From the NCBI GenBank assembly GCA_910586425.1, contig CAJUHL010000054.1, positions 1-10,160 of the forward strand: a stretch of DNA of 10,160 nt, written 5' to 3'. Both the position numbers and the translations under genes were made by a program. A model generated the notes under the pieces. It was not told where the DNA came from, made no database searches, and saw only the letters and a program-made list of their open reading frames with translations. The DNA comes from an uncultured Bacilli bacterium (lineage in GTDB: Bacteria > Bacillota_I > Bacilli_A > RF39 > UBA660). Below, in pieces: positions 5,726 to 10,160 of the stretch; the first letter of the stretch is position 1; each line of letters opens with the position of its first letter.

Positions 5726-5754
5726 TTTATTTAGCGTTTATAACCACTATAAAA
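5726..5754 (-). repeat. Conserved intergenic repeat, copy A, with operator-like dyad
   Basis: Plus-strand TTTATTTAGCGTTTATAACCACTATAAAA. It matches copy B at 9208-9235 at 26 of 29 aligned positions (one single-base gap, two substitutions). Its right part TTTATA-ACCAC-TATAAA (5737-5753) is an inverted repeat with 6-base arms. As in copy B, it lies on the minus strand directly after a terminator hairpin, whose U tract is the end of the repeat, and shortly before the ribosome binding site of the next gene. This placement fits an operator or other leader control element; no promoter could be placed confidently. Confidence 0.6.
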
Positions 5755-5784
5755 GGCACTAACGAATATTTCCGTTAATGCCTT
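5751..5784 (-). terminator. Intrinsic terminator inside a longer inverted repeat
   Basis: On the minus strand AAGGCATTAACG (5784-5773) pairs with CGTTAGTGCCTT (5764-5753) across an 8-base loop, 12 base pairs with one U-G wobble, then a short U run. The wobble pairs only in minus-strand RNA, which fits termination after the gene ending at 5808. Perfect 9-base outer arms, TTTATAACC (5737-5745) and GGTTATAAA (5791-5799), enclose it, giving a 63-base imperfect inverted repeat. Confidence 0.8.
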
Positions 5785-5807
5785 CTAACTGGTTATAAAA
5801 AGCCTTA

Positions 5808-6065
5808 TCAAGCCAAACAAGCTCTATCTTCTATCATTTTATCCCACATATCAAATACCTCTGTACCATTTCCACCTTCTGCAAACACTTCATAACAAGC
5901 TGTCCACGTTGTAAGGAAGTGGACTAAGCACAAGAAATATTGTTGTGTCTGACTGTTCCAAAAGATAAAATTATCCAATAAACATCCTTCTGAATATTCC
6001 ATATATTCATTCCCGGCAACCATCTGATCTACTGCTGATTGTGAAAATAATCCTAAATTTTGCAT
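5808..6065 (-). CDS. Small aromatic-rich protein of a clostridial accessory family
   Basis: 85 aa starting MQNLGLFSQS; GGAGGG lies about 8 bases upstream. Residues 29-64 are unusually rich in aromatic and Cys residues (LLDNFIFWNS, YFLCLVHFLTTWTACYEVF), then an acidic helix DMWDKMIEDRA. The hydrophobic stretch YFLCLVHFLTTW is probably a buried core rather than a membrane span because polar residues interrupt it. I have a memory of small proteins with an LDNF...W-x-C-Y pattern in gut clostridial elements, without known function. It is the last gene of the four-gene unit 7183-5808 and ends in tandem stops (TGA TAA) just before the terminator. Confidence 0.86.
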   Translation of the reverse strand: MQNLGLFSQSAVDQMVAGNEYMEYSEGCLLDNFIFWNSQTQQYFLCLVHFLTTWTACYEVFAEGGNGTEVFDMWDKMIEDRACLA

Positions 6066-6104
6066 TATGCAGCCCTCCGTCCAAGAAACGATTCTTTCAT
6101 TGCC

Positions 6105-6281
6105 TTATGTATTATGATAACCTGTAGGTTCCCCTCCTCTTCTTTCTAATTCCATCCTCAACGCTTCCACTGAAACACATCCGGGAATAGGTTGCCCACA
6201 AGAAACATATGCCCATATACTATTTTTAATTTTGTTTGTTGTCCAATCCTTCACTTTTTCCAATTCCCATGAATAAACCAT
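6105..6281 (-). CDS. 58-aa protein with GQPIPGC motif, function unknown
   Basis: Found by reading the minus strand between two larger genes. ATG at 6281-6279 with GGGAG 9 bases upstream; the stop of the preceding gene (TAG, 6297-6295) touches this ribosome binding site, so the two genes are tightly linked. The protein begins MVYSWELEKVKDW, then AYVSCGQPIPGCVSVEALR (24-42), a helix, and ends GGEPTGYHNT. The pattern of a Pro-rich turn between two Cys (C28, C35), then SVEALR and the ending PTGYHNT, is one I associate with a short conserved family in gut Firmicutes; no function is known to me. Two cysteines are too few for a zinc site alone. Confidence 0.87.
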   Translation of the reverse strand: MVYSWELEKVKDWTTNKIKNSIWAYVSCGQPIPGCVSVEALRMELERRGGEPTGYHNT

Positions 6282-6294
6282 TATTAAATTCTCC

Positions 6295-6525
6295 CTATCC
6301 TCTGATCATCTCAAAATCTTCCATTTCCTTCTGTGTCAATTCCCTGTTATAGTACAACTCAGCCCATACCATACGCCCATTTACTTCCGTTCTGGTGTCA
6401 TAGTTAATAAAATCCATCAAGCCGTTTTTAGGGTGTGTTCCGATGCTTACAGGACGCATAACAGAATAGAATTTGTGCCAATGGTATTTTTGTGCTGATT
6501 GTCTTATGTAGTCGTTTGTGCTCAT
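6295..6525 (-). CDS. Small protein, function unknown
   Basis: 76 aa starting MSTNDYIRQS. The ATG at 6525 has GAGGAGG 8 bases upstream; earlier in-frame Met codons lie inside the previous gene and have no such site. An N-terminal helix (NDYIRQSAQKYHWHKFY) is followed by a strand-turn region with MRPVSIGTHPKNG and NYDTRTEVNGRMVWAELYYNRELT (39-64, in parts), ending in an acidic helix. NGRMVWAELYYNREL looks like the conserved core; I recall similar short proteins in clostridial elements but no function. It follows the 214-aa gene, whose TGA stop overlaps the start of its ribosome binding site. Confidence 0.87.
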   Translation of the reverse strand: MSTNDYIRQSAQKYHWHKFYSVMRPVSIGTHPKNGLMDFINYDTRTEVNGRMVWAELYYNRELTQKEMEDFEMIRG

Positions 6526-6538
6526 GTTGTGCGCCTCC

Positions 6539-7183
6539 TCATGCTGCGTAAAATGTTCCGTCCTCCAGAAACTCCCATCCATTAGCTTCGCAAGTTTCTG
6601 TTATCTCTTCCTCGTCCACTTCATAGAAATACTTGTAACCATATTCTTCATACTGTTTAGCAAGCATTACAAATATATCAGAAACTAATTTTTCCATTTT
6701 ACGAATTGTATCAACCTGGATATTTTTATATTGCTGATACTCTAATTCTTCTATCCATTCTTCTGCAAAATCCGTCTTATCAGACACACAATAATTGTAA
6801 TGTCCGTCATTGTAAGGCAATGCAACACTTCTTCCGCAAACTTCCATGTATGCCTCTATGGCTTTCTGCTCATGTTCTGTCATAGCGTCCCAAAAATCTT
6901 TGAATGTTTCCCCACAATATGACTTGTCACGGATTGCCTTGAATACGTCCATCAAATCAAGTTCTCCATAAATGTTTACACCGTCTCCCTGACAATATCC
7001 TAAAGAATATTGCATCTTTAAGTTGCTGTTAGAAAAAATATTGTGTAAATCCTCTGTGTAAATTTCCAAAAATTCGTCATTTCTGCACGGATCATCAAGA
7101 TACCACTGATTTACTTTTTCTTTTGCTTCTTCTGACAACTCAGGATAAGTATATACATTATAAGTTTCTGTTACTGTACGCAT
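6539..7183 (-). CDS. ELSEEAKEK/QGDG-type phage protein, function unknown
   Basis: 214 aa; GGAGG lies 7-8 bases before the ATG at 7183, while an upstream Met at 7228 falls in a hairpin and has no ribosome binding site. The protein belongs to a family widespread in phages and plasmids: YPELSEEAKEKVNQWY at 13-28, YSLGYCQGDGV at 59-69 (QGDG core), a helical middle, and a C-terminus reading DEEEITETCEANGWEFLEDGTFY (190-212, in parts). Some databases name such proteins 'antitoxin of toxin-antitoxin stability system'; I know no experimental basis for that and do not adopt it. It heads a four-gene unit ending at 5808. The acidic composition would suit a nucleic-acid-mimic or protein-binding role, but this is inference. 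Confidence 0.92.
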   Translation of the reverse strand: MRTVTETYNVYTYPELSEEAKEKVNQWYLDDPCRNDEFLEIYTEDLHNIFSNSNLKMQYSLGYCQGDGVNIYGELDLMDVFKAIRDKSYCGETFKDFWDAMTEHEQKAIEAYMEVCGRSVALPYNDGHYNYCVSDKTDFAEEWIEELEYQQYKNIQVDTIRKMEKLVSDIFVMLAKQYEEYGYKYFYEVDEEEITETCEANGWEFLEDGTFYAA

Positions 7184-7214
7184 AAAATTTTCCTCCATTC
7201 TATTTGATTTTACA

Positions 7215-7255
7215 AATAATAAGAGCAAGCAACATTTCCACTTGTCGCTTGCTCT
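7215..7255 (-). terminator. Hairpin, likely terminator after the 125-aa gene
   Basis: On the minus strand AGAGCAAGC (7255-7247) pairs with GCTTGCTCT (7230-7222); the stem can extend inward through a G-U pair and ACA/TGT to 13 pairs around an 8-base loop. The following bases are TATTATTTG, U-rich but interrupted. It lies 32 bases after the stop of the gene ending at 7287 and before the unit starting at 7183, so termination or attenuation is likely. Confidence 0.6.
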
Positions 7256-7275
7256 ATACTTCTCTTTCTATACTG

Positions 7276-7292
7276 TTTATTTGCTTTTATAA
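7276..7292 (-). repeat. Conserved intergenic repeat, partial third copy
   Basis: Plus-strand TTTATTTGCTTTTATAA equals the left part of copy B (9208-9224) except for one base. The right half of the dyad (CACTATAAA) is missing. It overlaps the TAA stop of the gene ending at 7287 and lies before a hairpin, an arrangement different from copies A and B. Low-complexity AT content means chance is possible. Confidence 0.4.
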
Positions 7293-7664
7293 CGGTAATT
7301 CTACACTAATAGGTAATAACTCTTGTTTGTTGTTAAAAGTCACCGTATAAAGCCCTTCTGAACCATCTGAACGCCTACAAAATCCATGTGCTTCATTAGT
7401 CCATAAAGCACAATTTAGACTTTCTAAAATATAATCTATTCCATTAAGTGTAAACCTTTCAGGATAATATAATTCAAGTATAGGGATATCCGTTTGCTTG
7501 TTCTCGTTTTCTGCTACTAGCTGAGTACCACTAATGGAATAATCGTTAAAATATTGCCGTGCCAACTGCAAAGCATAATAGTTTGTATCTCTGGGATCTT
7601 TTTCATTGACATTCACATAAGCTAATATATTACTTCCAACTTTAAATATTTTCCATACTTTCAT
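7287..7664 (-). CDS. Protein of unknown function behind a palindrome-linked promoter
   Basis: 125 aa starting MKVWKIFKVG. The ATG at 7664 has AGGAGGG 9 bases upstream; a GTG at 7685 lies before that site and is rejected. The predicted fold is mixed: N-terminal strands (WKIFKVGSNILAYVNVNE), a helix (NYYALQLARQYFNDY), then mostly strands with CALWTNEAHGFCRRSDGSEGLY (about 84-105, in parts). No family recognised. It is the only gene here with both a promoter-like sequence and a strong palindrome directly upstream, and it is followed by its own hairpin, so it is probably a separately controlled single-gene transcript. Confidence 0.88.
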   Translation of the reverse strand: MKVWKIFKVGSNILAYVNVNEKDPRDTNYYALQLARQYFNDYSISGTQLVAENENKQTDIPILELYYPERFTLNGIDYILESLNCALWTNEAHGFCRRSDGSEGLYTVTFNNKQELLPISVELPL

Positions 7665-7689
7665 GGATACATACCCTCCTGACACTCTT

Positions 7690-7718
7690 ATTTTACCTTA
7701 TTTAAGAACTTAACGCAA
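7690..7718 (-). promoter_or_regulatory. Candidate sigma-A promoter for the 125-aa gene
   Basis: Minus-strand TTGCGT (7718-7713), a 17-base spacer and TAAAAT (7695-7690). The -10 matches TATAAT at 5 of 6 positions; the -35 matches TTGACA at only 3 of 6, so the promoter is probably weak or activator-dependent. It lies 26 bases before the ATG at 7664, leaving room for a short leader with the AGGAGGG site. It abuts the palindrome at 7719-7743. Confidence 0.45.
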
Positions 7719-7743
7719 CGCACATACAATAATTGCATGTGCG
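7719..7743. promoter_or_regulatory. Near-perfect 25-base palindrome, candidate operator
   Basis: CGCACATACAAT-A-ATTGCATGTGCG: 12-base arms with a single mismatch about a central A. It is GC-richer at its ends than the surrounding DNA. It lies exactly upstream of the TTGCGT -35-like element, the usual position for an activator site. No U run follows on the minus strand (GTTGCGTTAAG), so an intrinsic terminator for the gene ending at 7778 is less likely, though RNA folding would be good there (the mismatch becomes G-U). No regulator gene is visible in the window. Confidence 0.55.
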
Positions 7744-7777
7744 CTGATTTAAGGCTTTAAATGGGCTTGTATCGGGT

Positions 7778-7963
7778 TTAAACGCCAATAATCTTTTGAT
7801 TAAATCCGAAAATCTTTATCAGAAAATCCGTATTGAAATTTATAAGAAGACGGAAGCCACATTTATTAAAATATCTTAGTGTAATTCCAAACGGTTCCCC
7901 AGAAGTCCCACCAATTTTAAAACGCCATCCATTATTTAATTTTCTAAATCCATATTTTTTCAT
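7778..7963 (-). CDS. Small basic protein, function unknown
   Basis: 61 aa starting MKKYGFRKLN. The ATG at 7963 lies 9 bases from GGAGG, whereas the ATG at 7969 lies only about 3 bases away. The protein is basic and aromatic (KKYGFRKLNNGWRFKIGG), followed by strand-like FGITLRYF, CGFRLLINF and FLIKIFGF segments; the alternation of hydrophobic and basic residues suggests a small beta-sheet protein, perhaps nucleic-acid or membrane-surface binding. No family recognised, and the very AT-rich tail (NFNTDFLIKIFGFNQKII) may not be under strong constraint. Confidence 0.75.
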   Translation of the reverse strand: MKKYGFRKLNNGWRFKIGGTSGEPFGITLRYFNKCGFRLLINFNTDFLIKIFGFNQKIIGV

Positions 7964-7993
7964 GTTCATTCCCCTCCATAGGAAACAGTAGTT

Positions 7994-8230
7994 TCATAGT
8001 GATTCTAAATCAATAACCCTAATATTTCCCAATGTGCAATAATCAGAATGATTAAAATTGAATTTTTCTATCCATTCTAAAGAGTGTTCTAATTGCTTTT
8101 TGTTTGTATGAATATCCGCATGAGATATTTTATTTGTAGAAAACCTTCCTTCTGTCAACATAAAATATCTTGTTCCATTTTCCTTTTCATTAGGACTATT
8201 TTTTATTTCAAATTCAATTATTTTTTTCAT
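7994..8230 (-). CDS. Small protein, function unknown
   Basis: 78 aa starting MKKIIEFEIK. The ATG at 8230 has GGAGG 5 bases upstream; the frame's upstream extension begins at TTG within that site and is rejected. Predicted order is strand (KKIIEFEIKN), turn, strand (TRYFMLTEGRF), helix (NKKQLEHSLEWIEKF), strand (GNIRVIDLES), a compact alpha/beta arrangement. Local DNA is very AT-rich (14 of 60 G or C in 8041-8100), lower than the block to its left. No family recognised. Confidence 0.84.
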   Translation of the reverse strand: MKKIIEFEIKNSPNEKENGTRYFMLTEGRFSTNKISHADIHTNKKQLEHSLEWIEKFNFNHSDYCTLGNIRVIDLESL

Positions 8231-8255
8231 TTTTACCTCCAATGAAATACACGAT

Positions 8256-8495
8256 TTATAGCAAGTTCAATAATTCTTTCATTCTGTCATGTTTAAAGCC
8301 CAGTGTAGCAAGTGCATGTTCTATTCCAACGGCTTCACCATAATGCTGATCTGCTTTTCTCTGTTCTGTTTCTGCCTTTATTGTGTCCTCATTTAAAAGC
8401 TGATTATATGTTTTGTATTCCTCAGCAGATTGCCTTGCTTTTCTGATACCCTTTTCCATCAGCTTTTCACATTTTCTGTATTCTATTTTAGTCAT
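8256..8495 (-). CDS. Small helical protein, function unknown
   Basis: 79 aa starting MTKIEYRKCE. GGGAG lies 10 bases upstream of the ATG. Almost all of the chain is predicted helical and highly charged (KGIRKARQSAEEYKTYNQLL, then DTIKAETEQRKADQHYGEA), ending with a shorter segment ALATLGFKHDRMKELLNLL (60-78) that looks conserved. This suggests a helical hairpin or coiled coil that oligomerises or binds a partner. I recall similar ALATLGFKHDRMKEL tails in clostridial prophage proteins, without known function. Confidence 0.86.
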   Translation of the reverse strand: MTKIEYRKCEKLMEKGIRKARQSAEEYKTYNQLLNEDTIKAETEQRKADQHYGEAVGIEHALATLGFKHDRMKELLNLL

Positions 8496-8512
8496 AGTTC
8501 AAAATCTCCCTT

Positions 8513-8788
8513 CTAAAATATCATAACTTTTTCCCTTGTCATCATCAAAAATATTCCCAAAGGCAGCGCAACAAGTGAAAATGTTGCATCGCCATCCAAA
8601 AGAAACGGCGTTACAATCCCAATAACTGTCATTATTACACCTGATGACCGTTGTTTCATATAATATAGTTGTTCTGTCTTCTGTCTGATTCTCCGTTTTG
8701 TTTCCCGGCGGTTGTATTCTTTGAGCCATTCTTCATATGTATAAACTGTTTTGATTGCTTCAGATCCACTACTATATGTTATCATCAT
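8513..8788 (-). CDS. Small membrane protein with two C-terminal helices
   Basis: 91 aa; GGAGG lies 7 bases before the ATG, which overlaps the TGA stop of the preceding gene (ATGA), so translation is coupled. The N-terminal half has a YTYEEWLKEYNRRE motif and is strongly basic (RRETKRRIRQK, 27-37), then two hydrophobic helices: about 50-64 (GVIMTVIGIVTPFLL) and 69-83 (TFSLVALPLGIFLMM), joined by the short acidic turn DGD, and a final REKVMIF. The positive N-terminal region should stay in the cytoplasm, giving a hairpin with both ends inside. I recall similar YEEWL/TREK(I/V)M-F proteins in Lachnospiraceae prophages; function unknown. A holin-like role is possible but unsupported. Confidence 0.88.
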   Translation of the reverse strand: MMITYSSGSEAIKTVYTYEEWLKEYNRRETKRRIRQKTEQLYYMKQRSSGVIMTVIGIVTPFLLDGDATFSLVALPLGIFLMMTREKVMIF

Positions 8789-9186
8789 GATTCTTCCTCC
8801 ATTTCTTTTAATTTGCTTAATTCCTCAACTACATTATCATAAGACGGATTAAAACATATTAATTGCCTTTTTAAATGTATACTATATGGGAGACATGGCT
8901 TTCCGCCATTCTGTTCTTTACAATCTTTGATTAAATTTTCCAATTCAAGATACAATTCGTATTGACGGATTCTTAAATTTTTTACTCTGTCATTATAAGA
9001 TGCTTTATCAATTCCATAGTCAGTATGAAAAGATCGTTTACCTTCTTTCATATCTTCTTTGTATTTACATGTTTCATTGTAATTCCATGATAAATCCTGA
9101 AAATCCTGAGAAATTTTTTCAATCTCTTTCTCCATATACATTTCAAGTTTTAGAGCCATTTTATAACTAAGTCTAATATCATTCAT
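8785..9186 (-). CDS. Coiled-coil-like protein coupled to a membrane protein
   Basis: 133 aa starting MNDIRLSYKM. The ATG at 9186 has AAGGAG 8 bases upstream; the frame extends further up without a ribosome binding site. Residues 5-60 and 75-105 are long, charged helices (EMYMEKEIEKISQDFQDL; NDRVKNLRIRQYELYLELEN) typical of coiled coils, separated by a basic linker. A Cys/Pro segment (GGKPCLPYSIHLK) follows, then a final acidic helix. Its stop overlaps the start of the two-helix membrane protein by 4 bases, so the two are probably made in fixed ratio and may act together. It follows a terminator and repeat copy B, so it likely heads a transcript. No family recognised. Confidence 0.88.
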   Translation of the reverse strand: MNDIRLSYKMALKLEMYMEKEIEKISQDFQDLSWNYNETCKYKEDMKEGKRSFHTDYGIDKASYNDRVKNLRIRQYELYLELENLIKDCKEQNGGKPCLPYSIHLKRQLICFNPSYDNVVEELSKLKEMEEES

Positions 9187-9207
9187 TGCTTTTACTCCTT
9201 CCAACAC

Positions 9208-9235
9208 TTTATTTGCCTTTATAAGCACTATAAAA
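9208..9235 (-). repeat. Conserved intergenic repeat, copy B, with operator-like dyad
   Basis: Plus-strand TTTATTTGCCTTTATAAGCACTATAAAA, nearly the same as copy A at 5726-5754. The dyad TTTATA-AGCAC-TATAAA lies at 9218-9234. On the minus strand it follows a terminator hairpin and ends 22 bases before the ATG of the 133-aa gene, with AAGGAG in between. Conservation of both sequence and placement in two unrelated leaders argues for a shared control signal or a shared recombination history. Confidence 0.6.
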
Positions 9236-9266
9236 CGGCTATAGCTGTATATTCTTCATAGCCGTT
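9232..9266 (-). terminator. Intrinsic terminator after the 52-aa gene
   Basis: On the minus strand AACGGCTAT (9266-9258) pairs perfectly with ATAGCCGTT (9242-9234), with a 15-base loop, followed by a run of four U (overlapping the stem end) and ATAG. It begins 15 bases after the stop of the gene ending at 9282. The loop is rather long, so efficiency is uncertain. Confidence 0.7.
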
Positions 9267-9281
9267 CAAATTACCCACAAA

Positions 9282-9440
9282 TTATTCACAATTCTTTATT
9301 GCATCAATAATTTTCTGTTTATCTTCGTCAGAAAAATCTTGAATATGTTCAAGAATATCAACTAATTCAAGATTGTTTAATGCGTCTGCATATCCGTCAT
9401 TGTATCCCTTTTCGTACATTTCATCATTAAATTTTGTCAT
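9282..9440 (-). CDS. Very small acidic protein, function unknown
   Basis: 52 aa starting MTKFNDEMYE. The ATG at 9440 has GAGGG 8 bases upstream; the frame's longer form would need a TTG inside the preceding gene. The sequence has a helix with GYNDGYADALNNL (13-25, as in many small proteins with GYxDGYxxA repeats) and a second acidic helix (VDILEHIQDFSDEDKQKIIDAIKN). It is strongly acidic and probably soluble. No family recognised beyond the common GYxxGY motif. Confidence 0.82.
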   Translation of the reverse strand: MTKFNDEMYEKGYNDGYADALNNLELVDILEHIQDFSDEDKQKIIDAIKNCE

Positions 9441-9456
9441 GTTATAAGCCCTCAAT

Positions 9457-9891
9457 TTAAATTGCAATTTCAAAGTCTATGCCATCTTTTTTAATTTTTT
9501 TCGGTGTAAGTTTTGACAATTCCACAATTTCATAAAATGGAATATGTGTTTTGTAGCATCTAGCAGAACGCCCGAAACACTCCCGGATATTCTCTATATA
9601 GTTATATGTTAATTTTAATTTTTCAATATCGGATATAATTTCTGCATACTCTTCTTCAGTAAGATTGTGTAAGTGTAATTTATTCCATTTGTCATAAAAT
9701 TTTCTAGCTGTTGAATTTTTCTGCAAAACTCTTTCTTGGCACTGACCACATATATCATAATCACGTTTTGAGCAAATAAACCGTGCCGCGCTTGTGGAAA
9801 AATACGGCGTTTTGTTTGTGCTGAGCGTGTAAAACTTAGCTTCAAAAACTGTCATCTTGTCAATCTGAAAACAGTACATAAATTCTTTCAT
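9457..9891 (-). CDS. Conserved accessory protein with CGQC motif, function unknown
   Basis: 144 aa starting MKEFMYCFQI; AGAGG lies about 9 bases upstream. The first 50 residues are strand-like (KFYTLSTNKTPYFSTSAARFI) and end with C40-x7-C48-x2-C51 (CSKRDYDICGQC), which might bind a metal with a further ligand. The rest is helical (NLTEEEYAEIISDIEKLKLTYNYIENI, in two parts), then a segment IPFYEIVELSKLTPKKIKKDG (117-137, in parts). I recall proteins with YFSTSAA, CGQCQE and ELSKLTPKK motifs in clostridial mobile elements, with no known function. The CGQC sequence also resembles a thioredoxin-type redox pair, but no thioredoxin fold is evident. Confidence 0.9.
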   Translation of the reverse strand: MKEFMYCFQIDKMTVFEAKFYTLSTNKTPYFSTSAARFICSKRDYDICGQCQERVLQKNSTARKFYDKWNKLHLHNLTEEEYAEIISDIEKLKLTYNYIENIRECFGRSARCYKTHIPFYEIVELSKLTPKKIKKDGIDFEIAI

Positions 9892-9912
9892 AAATGTGTA
9901 CCTCTCTTTCTT

Positions 9913-10104
9913 CTAATCCCAATTAAATGTTAATTGTGGGAAACTCTTTTCCAGTTCTACAGAATTATTACAAACATAATCACCAACAATTTTTCCATCC
10001 TTATATATATCCCCCCTGTATTCTCCATCATTTGGATAAAAGGCAATATTTATTTTGTCCGCTTCCTTGTGATCGTCTCCATACCACATATCAATATTTA
10101 ACAT
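9913..10104 (-). CDS. Small conserved protein (MWYGDD...YRGDIYKDGK), function unknown
   Basis: 63 aa starting MLNIDMWYGD, with GGGAGG 7 bases upstream. Predicted mostly beta: NIDMWYGDD, INIAFYPNDGEYRGDIYKDGKIVGDYV (18-44, in parts), and a short C-terminal helix and strand ending LTFNW. The paired YRG-x-IYKDGK-x-VGDY strands look like a beta hairpin with a conserved core. I recall close relatives in gut clostridial elements, annotated as hypothetical. It is the first complete gene of the run; 10105-10160 upstream is AT-rich with no clear promoter. Confidence 0.88.
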   Translation of the reverse strand: MLNIDMWYGDDHKEADKINIAFYPNDGEYRGDIYKDGKIVGDYVCNNSVELEKSFPQLTFNWD

Positions 10105-10160
10105 GGTTTATCCTCCCTATTTAGTCAAGTCTTTTTTCCTTATTTTTCAAGGAATTTTTA

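Noticed and set aside
6539..7183. Naming the 214-aa protein an antitoxin
   Set aside because: The name circulates for relatives in databases, but no toxin gene is adjacent and I know of no experimental support.
7719..7743. Reading the 25-base palindrome as an intrinsic terminator
   Set aside because: No U run follows on either strand; its position against the -35-like element fits a protein-binding site better, though termination by another mechanism is not excluded.
8499..8729. Overlapping 76-codon minus-strand frame starting MAQRIQPPGNK
   Set aside because: It lies in another frame of the two-helix membrane gene, which has the ribosome binding site, the coupled start and a sensible membrane pattern; this frame has neither.
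9615..9845. 76-codon minus-strand frame inside the CGQC protein gene
   Set aside because: Internal alternative frame without a ribosome binding site; the 144-aa frame has recognisable conserved motifs.
10105..10160. Possible promoter TTGAAA/TTGACT or a small CCTT/AAGG hairpin at the right edge
   Set aside because: No -10 element at proper spacing to either -35-like sequence, and the hairpin has only 4 base pairs; the DNA is simply AT-rich.
1..10160. CRISPR array, tRNA genes, insertion sequence, recoded stop codons
   Set aside because: No regularly spaced repeats, no cloverleaf sequences and no transposase frames were seen. TAA, TGA and TAG all appear as ordinary gene ends, so standard bacterial decoding holds.

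Overview
The window looks like an accessory stretch of a mobile element (large phage or prophage, conjugative plasmid or ICE) from a low-GC Firmicute, most likely a gut clostridium of the Lachnospiraceae type. The reasons are the AT-rich sequence, strong AGGAGG-type ribosome binding sites before almost every gene, many tiny genes with minimal spacing, a DUF5688-type protein, and several small families that I associate with clostridial mobile elements. The family assignments come from memory and no search was run. No replication, integration, conjugation, capsid or tail gene is visible, so the type of element cannot be fixed.

All 29 genes called here, including one cut by the left edge, lie on the minus strand, so transcription runs from position 10160 towards 1. 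In that order the layout is: (1) 10104-9282, three small genes closed by a hairpin terminator; (2) 9186-7778, a coiled-coil-like protein translationally coupled to a two-helix membrane protein, then three small unknowns; (3) a 113-base gap holding a near-perfect 25-base palindrome directly next to a promoter-like sequence, then one gene (7664-7287) and a hairpin; (4) 7183-5808, four genes headed by a phage-type ELSEEAKEK protein and closed by a strong terminator inside a 63-base inverted repeat; (5) 5690-1661, a long run of small unknowns including the DUF5688 protein and an MSTR-type phage/ICE protein; (6) 1567-1, a small CCHGKQ protein, a Fic-domain protein, a double Cys-cluster protein, an SH3/KOW-like protein and the start of one more gene.

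The only gene with a recognisable enzyme fold is the Fic protein (1345-716). It keeps the class II inhibitory motif and the DGNKR anion-binding loop but has Gln in place of the catalytic His. Most of the rest are unknowns of the kind found in accessory or early-gene regions of mobile elements, where host takeover, anti-defence or dosage functions are common. No specific function can be read from the sequence for them.

The non-coding DNA holds most of the unexplained structure: three copies of a TTTATTT-GC-TTTATAA repeat that mark the edges of blocks (3)-(4), two of them extended into an operator-like dyad; the palindrome beside a promoter; a -1 frameshift heptamer next to the stop codon of the MSTR-type gene, with a 30-codon continuation; and two short coding-like scraps that may be dead genes. 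No tRNA, rRNA, CRISPR array or insertion sequence was seen. No gap reaches 300 bases.
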